A stretch of 64,000 nucleotides of DNA from Mangrovibacter yixingensis (lineage in GTDB: Bacteria > Pseudomonadota > Gammaproteobacteria > Enterobacterales > Enterobacteriaceae): positions 124,001 to 188,000 of the forward strand of contig NZ_JAIVKM010000002.1 of the NCBI RefSeq assembly GCF_020523985.1, in the 5' to 3' direction. Below, one piece after another: positions 28,893 to 37,234 of this stretch (position 1 is its first letter; each line of letters opens with the position of its first letter). A program made the position numbers and the translations under genes. The notes beneath the pieces are model-generated. The model was not told where the DNA came from. It searched no databases and worked only from the letters and a program-made list of their open reading frames with translations.

Positions 28893-30187
28893 TTAGTCTT
28901 CTCCTCAAAAAAATGCACAACCTCCAGCAAGGTGTCCGTGTTACCGAAACCGCCTGCTTTGGTCATTACCGGCCGCAGATACTGGCTGCCTGTGAACTCT
29001 CCCCACGGCACACATTCGGCAATGTGGCCATGAATCGTAAAACCTTGCGCCCCAAGCGCCCGTGCGGCGGCAATCGCCACATCACCACCAGACAGGTACA
29101 CTCCGCCGGGCACGGCATCACTTAAAATGGCCTGGGTAAGCCTGCCCAAAAACAGGCACAGCTTTTCGCCCAATTGAGCGCGGCTTAATTGATAGCGCTG
29201 GCACAGCCGGGTAACCTGGTGGCGGGCATCGTGGTGCTCAGTGGTGCTGATAACGCAATGTCTGCCACTATTCAGAGCGGCAACGGCCGCCTGAACACAT
29301 TCATGCAGGTAGCTCTCGTTGCCAGCAGAAAGCACCTGTTCTGCACTGAGAGCCATGTGGGTAACAAGCGGATTCCGCATGACTGCCTGCATTTGCTGTT
29401 GAGCGATCTCACTCATTGAGCCAATCACAGCAAGCAGTGGCCCAGTGGAATGGGGTAATAAAGGCGATGCCTCTGGCTGCGGATACAGAAACTGTGCCAG
29501 CGATTCACAAATCCCTGCAGAGCCCGCCAGTAGTGGGCGAACTGCTAATGAAGCAACCGCATCCACCACCTTCTTCAGATCCGCCTCAGTTTCGCTGTCC
29601 ACTACCACCACTTCCACACCGCGGGCAAAGCACTTTTGCAGGGTTGTGGCCAGGTTACCCTGGCGAACGCAGGCCAGGTCTGCCAGGTAACAGACCCGTT
29701 CAGCCTGTTGTTGCAGCACATGAAGAATGTCGGCATCGGTGACAGGGGTTTTTGGGTCGCTGGCAAATTCGGTTTGGTTAACAGGAATACCTTTTACCAG
29801 GCACTGCCCGTTGACAGTCGTACGCCCAAGACCGGGTGAGGCCAGTGCCACAACTGCACCGGTTAAACCGAATTCCTGTATTGCCGCAGACAATTCAGCG
29901 CCGGGGTTACCCCGCAGCGTAGAGTCCATTTTTTTTACCCGCCACCCAAGGCCACCCGGTAAAGCCACAGAATGGATGGCTGCTTTAATTGCCTGTTCAG
30001 CCTGGCTTGCGGGCAACGCACGGCTGTCGGTATTAACTGCCACCACTTGTGCCTGAGGCACATTCTCCGGGTGGAACATCACCATTGCCTGCGCGCCATT
30101 CAGTGCAAAGCTCACTGCGGCATCATTTGCCCCAGTGAAGTCATCCGCCAGAATCAGTACGTTATCGTCCTGGTACTGCGCTTCCAT
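28889..30187 (-). CDS. dtnK: Four-carbon acid sugar kinase (DUF1537), probable D-threonate kinase
   Basis: A 432-residue two-domain DUF1537 kinase. The N-terminal substrate domain has LILADDFTGANDAAVSFA, VNTDSRAL and KKMDSTLRGNPGAE. The C-terminal nucleotide-binding domain has YLSGGDVA and KAGGFGN. With PdxA2 it should turn D-threonate or D-erythronate into dihydroxyacetone phosphate; the exact epimer cannot be read from sequence. GCAGGAG precedes the ATG at 30187. Confidence 0.87.
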   Translation of the reverse strand: MEAQYQDDNVLILADDFTGANDAAVSFALNGAQAMVMFHPENVPQAQVVAVNTDSRALPASQAEQAIKAAIHSVALPGGLGWRVKKMDSTLRGNPGAELSAAIQEFGLTGAVVALASPGLGRTTVNGQCLVKGIPVNQTEFASDPKTPVTDADILHVLQQQAERVCYLADLACVRQGNLATTLQKCFARGVEVVVVDSETEADLKKVVDAVASLAVRPLLAGSAGICESLAQFLYPQPEASPLLPHSTGPLLAVIGSMSEIAQQQMQAVMRNPLVTHMALSAEQVLSAGNESYLHECVQAAVAALNSGRHCVISTTEHHDARHQVTRLCQRYQLSRAQLGEKLCLFLGRLTQAILSDAVPGGVYLSGGDVAIAAARALGAQGFTIHGHIAECVPWGEFTGSQYLRPVMTKAGGFGNTDTLLEVVHFFEEKTK

Positions 30188-30217
30188 GGTGTCTCCTGCT
30201 CATCATTATCGATGTAA

Positions 30218-30233
30218 TGATTATATTCAATCA
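30218..30233. promoter_or_regulatory. Operator candidate near dtnK
   Basis: TGATTATATTCAATCA matches the palindrome at 30321-30336 in 14 of 16 positions. It lies 31 bases upstream of the dtnK start, in promoter territory for the minus-strand operon. Confidence 0.65.
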
Positions 30234-30320
30234 CATTTGATTATATGTGAGCAAGATCAAGTTAATTGAATCGGGGATAAATTATAAAATTAGCCATGTT
30301 GTGAAACAGCAATGCTGCAT

Positions 30321-30336
30321 TGATTGAATTCAATCA
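30321..30336. promoter_or_regulatory. Operator candidate near the alcohol dehydrogenase operon
   Basis: TGATTGAATTCAATCA is a perfect 16-bp palindrome, 30 bases upstream of the plus-strand start. With the copy at 30218 it brackets the 179-base divergent promoter region, suggesting one regulator for both operons. Confidence 0.7.
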
Positions 30337-30366
30337 CTACATTGCATATCCAGACAGGAGAGGAGC

Positions 30367-31518
30367 GTGGGTACAATAAACAGCACCATTATTAGCGGCG
30401 CAGGTGCCATAGCGTCAATAGAGCCATTACTGGCAGATAAAAAAAGCATTTTGTTAGTCAGTGACCAGAACATTATCAAACTGGCCCCGGTGAAAACGCT
30501 GTCAGATCTTTTGCAGGCCAATAACCGGCACGTGAGCATTGTTGATAATGTTCCCCCGGAACCCGCCCGCGATGACGTGAACCAGATTATGGGCAAACTC
30601 CAGGGTGCTCAGTTTGACTTGGTGGTGGGTGTTGGCGGTGGCAGCGTACTGGATGTCGCTAAGTTATTGTCTGTGCTCTGCCACACCAGCGCCCCCACAC
30701 TGGAAGCACTACTTGCAGGCGAGAAACCGTCAACGCGCCTGGCTTCTTTGCTGATCCCGGCCTCTGCAGGTACTGGTTCCGAAGCCACTCCCAACGCCAT
30801 TCTGGCCATCCCGGAACAGCAAACAAAAGTGGGCATCATTTCGCCTGTGTTATTACCGGATTATGTTGCGCTACTGCCAGAACTCACCACCAGCATGCCA
30901 GCACATATCGCCTCTTCGACCGGTATTGATGCCCTGTGCCATCTGATTGAATGCTTTACCGCCACCATTGCCAACCCGGTGAGCGATAACGTGGCATTAC
31001 AAGGGATGTTTAAGCTGTTCCGCAATATAGAAAACGCCGTTAAAGACCCGGAGAACCTGTCGGCCAAACTGGAAATGCTCTGGGCTTCTTATTATGGCGG
31101 CGTGGCGATTAACCACGCAGGGACGCACCTGGTGCACGCAATGTCTTACCCTCTGGGCGGTAAATATCACCTGCCCCATGGTGTTGCTAATGCCATTTTA
31201 CTTACCCCCTGCATGCGCTTTATTCGCCCGGCCGTTGTTGAGAAGTTTGCCGAAGTCTGGGACCTGATCCCCGGCAGCAACCAGCAGTTAAGTGCAGAAG
31301 AGAAATCCTGCCGCCTGGTCGACTGGTTTGGCGAGTTGGTAGAAAAACTACAACTCCCGGCATCACTGGAAGTGCTGGGAATCAGCCCGGATAACGTACC
31401 AGACCTCGTGGATGGTGCGCTGAATGTCCAGCGCCTGATTAAAAATGTGCCCTGCCCTGTCAGTGCAGCAAATATTCAGGCCATCTACGAAACGCTTTTT
31501 ACTCATAGCAGGAGCTAA
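30367..31518 (+). CDS. Iron-containing alcohol dehydrogenase
   Basis: A 383-residue group III (iron-dependent) alcohol dehydrogenase. The nucleotide-binding loop is VGVGGGSVLDVAK. The metal ligands are expected from STGIDALCHLIE (Asp and His), GGKYHLPHG and the histidines in GTHLVHAMSYPLGG. The start is GTG behind GGAGAGGAG. It probably reduces a small aldehyde made by the adjoining aldolase, or oxidises a hydroxy acid; the substrate is unknown. The first gene of the plus-strand operon. Confidence 0.85.
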   Translation: MGTINSTIISGAGAIASIEPLLADKKSILLVSDQNIIKLAPVKTLSDLLQANNRHVSIVDNVPPEPARDDVNQIMGKLQGAQFDLVVGVGGGSVLDVAKLLSVLCHTSAPTLEALLAGEKPSTRLASLLIPASAGTGSEATPNAILAIPEQQTKVGIISPVLLPDYVALLPELTTSMPAHIASSTGIDALCHLIECFTATIANPVSDNVALQGMFKLFRNIENAVKDPENLSAKLEMLWASYYGGVAINHAGTHLVHAMSYPLGGKYHLPHGVANAILLTPCMRFIRPAVVEKFAEVWDLIPGSNQQLSAEEKSCRLVDWFGELVEKLQLPASLEVLGISPDNVPDLVDGALNVQRLIKNVPCPVSAANIQAIYETLFTHSRS

Positions 31519-31520
31519 AA

Positions 31521-32405
31521 ATGAACAAGAAAATTGAAGGTGTTCTCACCGCGATTGTTACACCGTTCGATAACGATGGCGCACTTAATCCCCAGGCACT
31601 TGCCACTCAGGTTAAACGCCAGGTCACTGCGGGAAATGGTGTATTTTGCGGTGGAACAAACGGTGAGTTTTTCGTTCTCAATGAACGCGAAAAATTGATT
31701 GTCACCGAAACTTGTGTCTCCGCGGTGGCAGGAGATGCGCCAGTAGTTGCACACATCGGTGAAATTTCAACCAGAGAAACTATTCGCCTGGGAAAACAAA
31801 TAGAAAAACTGGGAGTCAATGCCGTTTCAGCCATTACCCCATGGTTTGTTCCTTTAACCCAACAAGAACTCATCGACCACTACCATGCAGTTGCTGATGC
31901 ACTAAGTGTACCGCTGTTTCTTTATAACATTCCCGCCAGAACAGGGAATAAACTTGAGCCTGAAACGGTAAAAACCCTCGCTGAACACCCAAACATTATT
32001 GGAATTAAAGATAGTGCCGGGAGCTTTGAAAGCCTGAGCGGCTTCCTGCAGGCCACAAAAGAGAACCCGAATTTTATGGTACTTAACGGGCCAGATTCAT
32101 TAATTCATAAAGGCTTTGTTGAAGGCTGTGCCGCCTGTATTTCAGGGCTGGCAAACGTCGCGCCACAAGAGATTCACGCCATCTGGGCGCGTTTTCATGC
32201 TGGCGATATTGCGGGCTCCGCTACCGCACAGGAAAGCGTCACCGGGTTACGCACCGACCTCTATAAAGTCGCATTTTCTCCTGCCGCGGTTAAAGAAGCA
32301 CTACGCCTGATGGGGCACGACGTCGGGCATAGCCGCTATGCCGTAAGTTTCTCTGAAGCTCAGCAAGAAACAATACGCAAAATTATTCACCAGTATCTGA
32401 ACTAG
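31521..32405 (+). CDS. DapA/NAL-family class I aldolase
   Basis: A 294-residue member of the dihydrodipicolinate synthase/N-acetylneuraminate lyase family. The Schiff-base lysine lies in IIGIKDSAGS (about Lys164), the proton-relay tyrosine in LYNIPARTG, and the carboxylate-binding GGTNGEF near residue 47. Chromosomal dapA is not expected here. The sugar-acid context favours a 2-keto-3-deoxy-acid aldolase releasing pyruvate plus an aldehyde (inference). It starts two bases after the preceding stop. Confidence 0.85.
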   Translation: MNKKIEGVLTAIVTPFDNDGALNPQALATQVKRQVTAGNGVFCGGTNGEFFVLNEREKLIVTETCVSAVAGDAPVVAHIGEISTRETIRLGKQIEKLGVNAVSAITPWFVPLTQQELIDHYHAVADALSVPLFLYNIPARTGNKLEPETVKTLAEHPNIIGIKDSAGSFESLSGFLQATKENPNFMVLNGPDSLIHKGFVEGCAACISGLANVAPQEIHAIWARFHAGDIAGSATAQESVTGLRTDLYKVAFSPAAVKEALRLMGHDVGHSRYAVSFSEAQQETIRKIIHQYLN

Positions 32406-32456
32406 TCTCAATGACCAGGTGCGGCAGAACACTACCGCACCATAGAGGAAACCAGG

Positions 32457-33410
32457 ATGAAAGTTATTTGTACCTCACCATCATTTGCTAAATATGATGA
32501 AACGCCAGTTCGCGAACTAAAAGAGAATAATCTCGAACTGGTGATGTTACCGGCTGATGCGCCATTAGAAATATTACGCCCTCATTTGCCAGAAACTGTA
32601 GCAATGATAGTGGCGTTTACTGAGGTCAACCCTGCCCTTCTCAGTCTGGCACCTGAATTAAAAATCGTGTGTAAACATGGTGTGGGTGTCGATAATATTG
32701 ACCTGGAAGCTACCCGGCAGCGCGGGATCTACGTCACGAATGTTCCCGATGCCAATAAACATGCCGTCGCCGATTTTGCTTTTTCGTTGATACTAAATTG
32801 TGCTCGCCAAACAAATACAGCAATTGAACAAACCCGTGCAGGGAAATGGCCACGGATTTTCGCTACTGATGTCTATGGTAAAACACTCGGGATCATTGGC
32901 CTTGGTAATATAGGTAAGCAACTGGCGTTGCGGGCAAAAGGCTTCAACATGAAGATACTTGCTTTTGATTTCTTCCCTGACAACGCATTTGCCACACAAC
33001 ATGGCATAGAATTTACCGACATCAATCAATTAACTGAGAAGAGTGATTTTATTTCCTTACATATTCCGCTCACTGACAGCACTCGAAATTTATTTGATAT
33101 TCAGCAAATAAAGAAAATGAAATCCAGTGCTTTTCTTATTAACGTATCACGCGGAGGCGTAGTCAATGAACAGGATCTCTATGCTGCATTAAGTGACAAT
33201 GTTATTGCTGGTGCAGCCGCTGATGTCTTTGAACAAGAGCCGTTAGCAGACCACCCTCTGTTTACATTAAACAATTTCCTGCCCACATCTCATATTGCTG
33301 GTTACACAGATGGTGCCATCAGTGCTATTGGGGAACGGTGTGTGCAGAACATTATTAATTACATTATTCACGGCAAACAACCAGAAAATATCATGAACAA
33401 ACTTCAGTGA
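32457..33410 (+). CDS. D-2-hydroxyacid dehydrogenase (phosphoglycerate dehydrogenase-like)
   Basis: A 317-residue NAD-dependent 2-hydroxyacid dehydrogenase. The Rossmann motif is TLGIIGLGNIGKQLA. The catalytic triad is Arg in NVSRGGVVNE, Glu in FEQEPLADHP and His in TSHIAGYTDGA. It lacks the ACT domain of SerA. The substrate is probably a short sugar acid or its 2-keto form. Base composition from here to 34768 looks more A/T-rich than the flanks, a possible sign of recent acquisition. AGGAAACCAGG precedes the ATG. Confidence 0.86.
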   Translation: MKVICTSPSFAKYDETPVRELKENNLELVMLPADAPLEILRPHLPETVAMIVAFTEVNPALLSLAPELKIVCKHGVGVDNIDLEATRQRGIYVTNVPDANKHAVADFAFSLILNCARQTNTAIEQTRAGKWPRIFATDVYGKTLGIIGLGNIGKQLALRAKGFNMKILAFDFFPDNAFATQHGIEFTDINQLTEKSDFISLHIPLTDSTRNLFDIQQIKKMKSSAFLINVSRGGVVNEQDLYAALSDNVIAGAAADVFEQEPLADHPLFTLNNFLPTSHIAGYTDGAISAIGERCVQNIINYIIHGKQPENIMNKLQ

Positions 33411-33460
33411 GTTGCTGAGATTTATATTCCGCCCCCTTTACCCTACATAAAGGTCGTGTT

Positions 33461-34768
33461 ATGAATAAGACAAAAATCCGCTGGTGGATTGCTGGATTAA
33501 TGTGGTTAGCAATTGCCATTAATTATATTGACCGTACTGTACTTTCTGCATCCGCCCCACATTTAATAAAAGAACTGGATATAAACCCCGAGCTTATGGG
33601 GTTTATTATGGCAGCATTTTTTTGGTCCTATGCTTTACTCCAAATTCCTGCAGGCTGGTTTGCTGACCGCTTTGGTCAGAAAAAAGGGCTGGGTATTGCC
33701 GTTGGATGGTGGTCTGTTGCAACCATGTGCATGGGGCTGGCAACAGGTTTTAAATCTCTTTTCGCCTTACGGCTGGGCTTAGGTGTGGGTGAAGCAGCAG
33801 CTTACCCCAGTAATGCCGGTATTGCCGCTCGTTGGTTTCCCGACAGAGAACGCGCAACTGTCTCAGGGTTATTTGACAGTGCATCAAAATTTGGTGGTGC
33901 AGTTGCCATGCCTCTCATCGTTTGGATGATAGCCATGTTTGACTGGCGTATTACTTTTTTAATTATTGGGAGCCTTGGGTTATTTTGGGTTATTGCCTGG
34001 TATTTTATTTATGCTGAAAACCCAGAAAACCACAAAAGAATCAGTAAAGAAGAAGTTGCACTCATTCGTAATGGGCAGGCAAACAAACATGGCGATAAAA
34101 ATATTAAGCCCATGAAATGGTACCGTCTGTTACGTTATCGGAACATCTGGGCCATGTGCATTGGCTTCTTTACCATCAACTATACTTCTTATTTCTTTAT
34201 TACATGGTTGCCCACTTACCTTGTAAAAGACAAAGGCATGGATTTCCTTAAAATGGGGTTTGCTGCCGCATTGCCATTAATCTGCGGCATGGTATTCGAA
34301 GTGCTTGCTGGTTGGGCATCAGACCGGGTCGTTGATAAAAAATGGCTATCCCTGACTGCAACGCGCAAACTCTTTTTAATTATTGGATTAATGTTGGCTC
34401 TCTGTATTGGGTTTGCACCTTTCACTAACTCAGTTTACACAACGGTAGCTCTGTTGTGCATTGCCAAGTCAGGTACCACTATTGCCGCTTCTCAGGTTTG
34501 GGCATTACCTGGCGATGTTGCGCCGAAGAACAGTGTCTCGATAGTTGCTGGCCTGCAAAATACAGTATCCAATATGGGTGGTGTCATTGGCCCGATTATT
34601 ACCGGAATTATTGTCAGTGCTACAGGACATTTTACCTGGGCATTAGTTTTCTCCGCCGCACTAGTGTTAATAGGGATCCTGAACTATCTCTTCTTGCTAG
34701 GGAAAGTCACGCCAATAGAAGAAGATTCGCATAAACTTGCACACCAAACATCACTCAGTAATGCCTGA
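33461..34768 (+). CDS. MFS transporter, anion:cation symporter (sugar-acid) family
   Basis: A 435-residue major facilitator with twelve predicted membrane helices. The N-terminal WWIAGLMWLAIAINYIDRTVLS with its N-Y-x-D-R motif is characteristic of the ACS family (hexuronate, galactonate and related transporters). The loop GWFADRFGQKKGLG and LGLGVGEAAAYPSN are also present. It probably imports the substrate degraded by the island. The last gene of the plus-strand operon, followed by a strong terminator. Confidence 0.9.
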   Translation: MNKTKIRWWIAGLMWLAIAINYIDRTVLSASAPHLIKELDINPELMGFIMAAFFWSYALLQIPAGWFADRFGQKKGLGIAVGWWSVATMCMGLATGFKSLFALRLGLGVGEAAAYPSNAGIAARWFPDRERATVSGLFDSASKFGGAVAMPLIVWMIAMFDWRITFLIIGSLGLFWVIAWYFIYAENPENHKRISKEEVALIRNGQANKHGDKNIKPMKWYRLLRYRNIWAMCIGFFTINYTSYFFITWLPTYLVKDKGMDFLKMGFAAALPLICGMVFEVLAGWASDRVVDKKWLSLTATRKLFLIIGLMLALCIGFAPFTNSVYTTVALLCIAKSGTTIAASQVWALPGDVAPKNSVSIVAGLQNTVSNMGGVIGPIITGIIVSATGHFTWALVFSAALVLIGILNYLFLLGKVTPIEEDSHKLAHQTSLSNA

Positions 34769-34777
34769 TACCCCATC

Positions 34778-34816
34778 AAAAATGCACGCTGGCAACCTGC
34801 CAGCGTGCATTTTTTT
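34778..34816 (+). terminator. Terminator of the acid-sugar operon
   Basis: A 16-17 pair stem (AAAAATGCACGCTGGCA and its complement) with a three-base loop, running into TTTTTTT. Confidence 0.95.
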
Positions 34817-35044
34817 GTCTGGTTGGTTATTTCGCCATTTTATGATTTTAGGAATTATCCTAAAGAATAATCATGTTAGGGTATATGCATACATTTGGTA
34901 TTACTCAGCAATACATGAGCAAAAATCAATAATACGCCTGCTGCATCTCAGCGCCGCCGCATTATTGATGTGTGCTCCAAAAAATCATAAATCCGCCCCA
35001 CTATGGCGGAGAATAATATGCACAACATCATAAGGAACCGTTCC

Positions 35045-36052
35045 ATGAAAAAGACCTTTCCTGTTGCACTTACCTTAATTTCAGCCGCCCTGATGGCAAC
35101 CGGGTCAGCAATGGCTGCCGACTTACCCGGCAAAGGTGTGACTGTTTACCCCGTTCAGAGCCCACTTCCGGAAGAATCCTTTCAAACCGAACTGGTAAAC
35201 CGTGCGCTTGAAAAATTAGGCTACGATGTTCAGCCAACCAAAGAAGTGGATTACAACGTTGCGTATACCGCCATATCCGAGGGTGATGCCACTTACATGG
35301 CTGTAAACTGGGAACCGTTACAGAAGGATATGTATAACTCAGCTGGCGGCGACAAGAAGTTTTACCGTAAAGGGACATATATCAGTGGTGCTGCGCAGGG
35401 GTATTTGATTGATAAGAAAACAGCAGACAAATACCATATTACTGATCTCTCACAGCTTAAAGACCCGAAAATAGCAAAATTGTTTGATGCTGATGGCGAT
35501 GGTAAGGCCGATTTAACCGGTTGTAACCCTGGCTGGAATTGTGGGGCTGTTATTGCCACACAAATAAAAGCATATGGATTAAGTAATACTGTCGAACAGA
35601 ATCAGGGGAATTACTCGGCAATTATTGCAGAAACACTGACTCGTTATAAAGCAGGCAAACCGATATTATATTATGCCTGGACACCTTACTGGGTAAGCTT
35701 TGTATTAAAACCAGGTAAGGACGTGGTATGGCTCACCGTGCCATTCTCTGCCAACCCAGGTGGGTTAAAAGGGCTGGATACCACACTGCCAAATGGCAAG
35801 AATTATGGTTTCTCCGTTAATAACGAACATATTGTGGCAAATAAACAGTGGGCGGAGAAAAACCCGGCGGCAGCCAAACTGTTTGCCATTATGAAACTCC
35901 CACTGGCAGATGTGAATGCCCAAAACCTGCGAATGCATGAAGGCCAGGACTCAGCGCAGGATGTTCAGCAGCAAGTTGATGGCTGGATTAAAGCGCACCA
36001 AAGCACCTTCGATGGCTGGGTAAAACAGGCCATGGCTGCTGCGGGTAAATAA
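35045..36052 (+). CDS. ProX-like glycine betaine/proline-betaine-binding protein (orphan)
   Basis: A 335-residue periplasmic protein similar along its length to E. coli ProX (330): signal peptide to [52 protein letters not shown] and [22 protein letters not shown]. The Trp residues that form the betaine cage are present (NWEP, YAWTPYW). No proV or proW accompanies it, so it either feeds a distant ProVW or has a sensory role. The ATG at 35045 is chosen because it starts the signal peptide with AAGGAA before it. Confidence 0.9.
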   Translation: MKKTFPVALTLISAALMATGSAMAADLPGKGVTVYPVQSPLPEESFQTELVNRALEKLGYDVQPTKEVDYNVAYTAISEGDATYMAVNWEPLQKDMYNSAGGDKKFYRKGTYISGAAQGYLIDKKTADKYHITDLSQLKDPKIAKLFDADGDGKADLTGCNPGWNCGAVIATQIKAYGLSNTVEQNQGNYSAIIAETLTRYKAGKPILYYAWTPYWVSFVLKPGKDVVWLTVPFSANPGGLKGLDTTLPNGKNYGFSVNNEHIVANKQWAEKNPAAAKLFAIMKLPLADVNAQNLRMHEGQDSAQDVQQQVDGWIKAHQSTFDGWVKQAMAAAGK

Positions 36053-36136
36053 CGCCGTTAGTTGTATTACTCTCCCCGCCGACTGCGGGAACAACTAAAC
36101 GCAGCCAACATTGGCTGAAGAGTACAAAAAGAAAGA

Positions 36137-36172
36137 AAAGAAAGAAACCCGTTGGTTTCTTTCTTTTTTATT
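36137..36172 (+). terminator. Terminator of the proX-like gene
   Basis: A 13-pair stem AAAGAAAGAAACC/GGTTTCTTTCTTT with a CGTT loop, followed by TTTTATTT. Confidence 0.9.
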
Positions 36173-36205
36173 TAACAATCACAAAGTATCAGCACACCAC
36201 AAATA

Positions 36206-36460
36206 CTAGCGATGCGAGGCGATAAATGATTCGATTTGTGCCTGTGTAATACTACCTGTCCCCTGGGTATCAATTTCACTAAAATGCTTCGCTACCATCG
36301 GCATACCAGCCTGCGCTTCCTGCAACGTTAGCTTGCCATCATGGTTAGTATCGGCTTGGGAAAACCGCTGAGCTAATCTTTCAGATTGTGTGGCAGCAAC
36401 AGCCAGTGTGGTACTGCCTGCCAGTAACAACCCGGCCATTAAAAATGTACGCATTTTCAT
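36206..36460 (-). CDS. Secreted EF-hand calcium-binding protein
   Basis: An 84-residue protein with a signal peptide (about 1-23, ending AVAA) and two EF-hand loops: DTNHDGKLTLQE, which has all canonical ligands (residues about 37-48), and DTQGTGSITQAQ, which is degenerate. It is probably periplasmic. Its function is unknown. It converges on the proX-like gene. Confidence 0.8.
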   Translation of the reverse strand: MKMRTFLMAGLLLAGSTTLAVAATQSERLAQRFSQADTNHDGKLTLQEAQAGMPMVAKHFSEIDTQGTGSITQAQIESFIASHR

Positions 36461-36766
36461 TGGTGCACCCTTTTATTTTCGCAGAATTGCGACGCCATTA
36501 ATTCATCACCATTTTATTTATCACTTCCAGAATAAAATTATGTCACCTGATGTCGCCCACGAATAAAACCAATGACATGCCATGACATAATTCACCATTT
36601 CTGAAATATGGAAAATAAAAATAGAATAACTCGTGCAGAGCAAGCTATGGCCAACTGAGCATAACAGGCCATAAATGTTGGTAATAAATATTGGCTCCAT
36701 ACAGCAATCACTCAACGTTCAAGCTAAAAAATGAAAATTAATTTTTATTCATAAGGGCTTAGCACT
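36461..36766. other. AT-rich intergenic region
   Basis: About 306 bases between the divergent EF-hand and proline-rich genes. No gene, RNA or clear repeat was recognised; it presumably holds both promoters. Confidence 0.4.
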
Positions 36767-36825
36767 ATGTGTAATAAACCAATGTGTAATAAACCAACGT
36801 ATAACAAACCAATGAATAATAAACG
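36767..36825 (+). repeat. 15-bp tandem repeats at the start of the proline-rich gene
   Basis: ATGTGTAATAAACCA is repeated with changes at 36767, 36782, 36797 and 36812. It gives three candidate in-frame ATG starts. Confidence 0.85.
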
Positions 36826-37219
36826 ATGGCAGCAGCTTATCGGTGTCTTGGGGTTATTAAGCACTTTTTTAGCCGTGGCACCCGGGGTTCTGGCCGAAGA
36901 GCCGGGGCACATCAGCCTGATTTCTCCCGCAAGGCTTATTATTATCACCCCGGCGCATCCCCCGCGTTTGTTCGCATCTGCCCCACCGCCTCCCGCTGGC
37001 CACAGAATGCCCCCAGGCATGTACGGCAAACCCTATGCACCTCACGGGCAACCTCACTCAGGGCAGCCATTGCCACCCAACGGGCAACCGGGAATGAACC
37101 ACCAACAACCAGGACAGCCACAGAAGCCAGGAGGCGCTCAGCAACCTGGGCAACAACAGCCGGGAAATTCGCCACAGCAAGGTGAGCCAGGGTCTGTTGC
37201 CCCGGCCACACATGCATGA
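36767..37219 (+). CDS. Proline/glutamine-rich secreted protein of the efflux operon
   Basis: A 150-residue protein not recognised as a known family. A repeated leader (MCNKP twice, then TYNKP) precedes a signal-like hydrophobic stretch (LIGVLGLLSTFLAVAPGVLA). The mature part is rich in Pro, Gln and Gly (about residues 75-140) and looks disordered. The first ATG has AAGGG nine bases before it; the ATG at 36812 would give an ordinary signal peptide but has no ribosome site. It sits 15 bases before the adaptor gene and is probably part of the same operon. Confidence 0.65.
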   Translation: MCNKPMCNKPTYNKPMNNKRWQQLIGVLGLLSTFLAVAPGVLAEEPGHISLISPARLIIITPAHPPRLFASAPPPPAGHRMPPGMYGKPYAPHGQPHSGQPLPPNGQPGMNHQQPGQPQKPGGAQQPGQQQPGNSPQQGEPGSVAPATHA

Positions 37220-37234
37220 GATAGGGTAACGACA

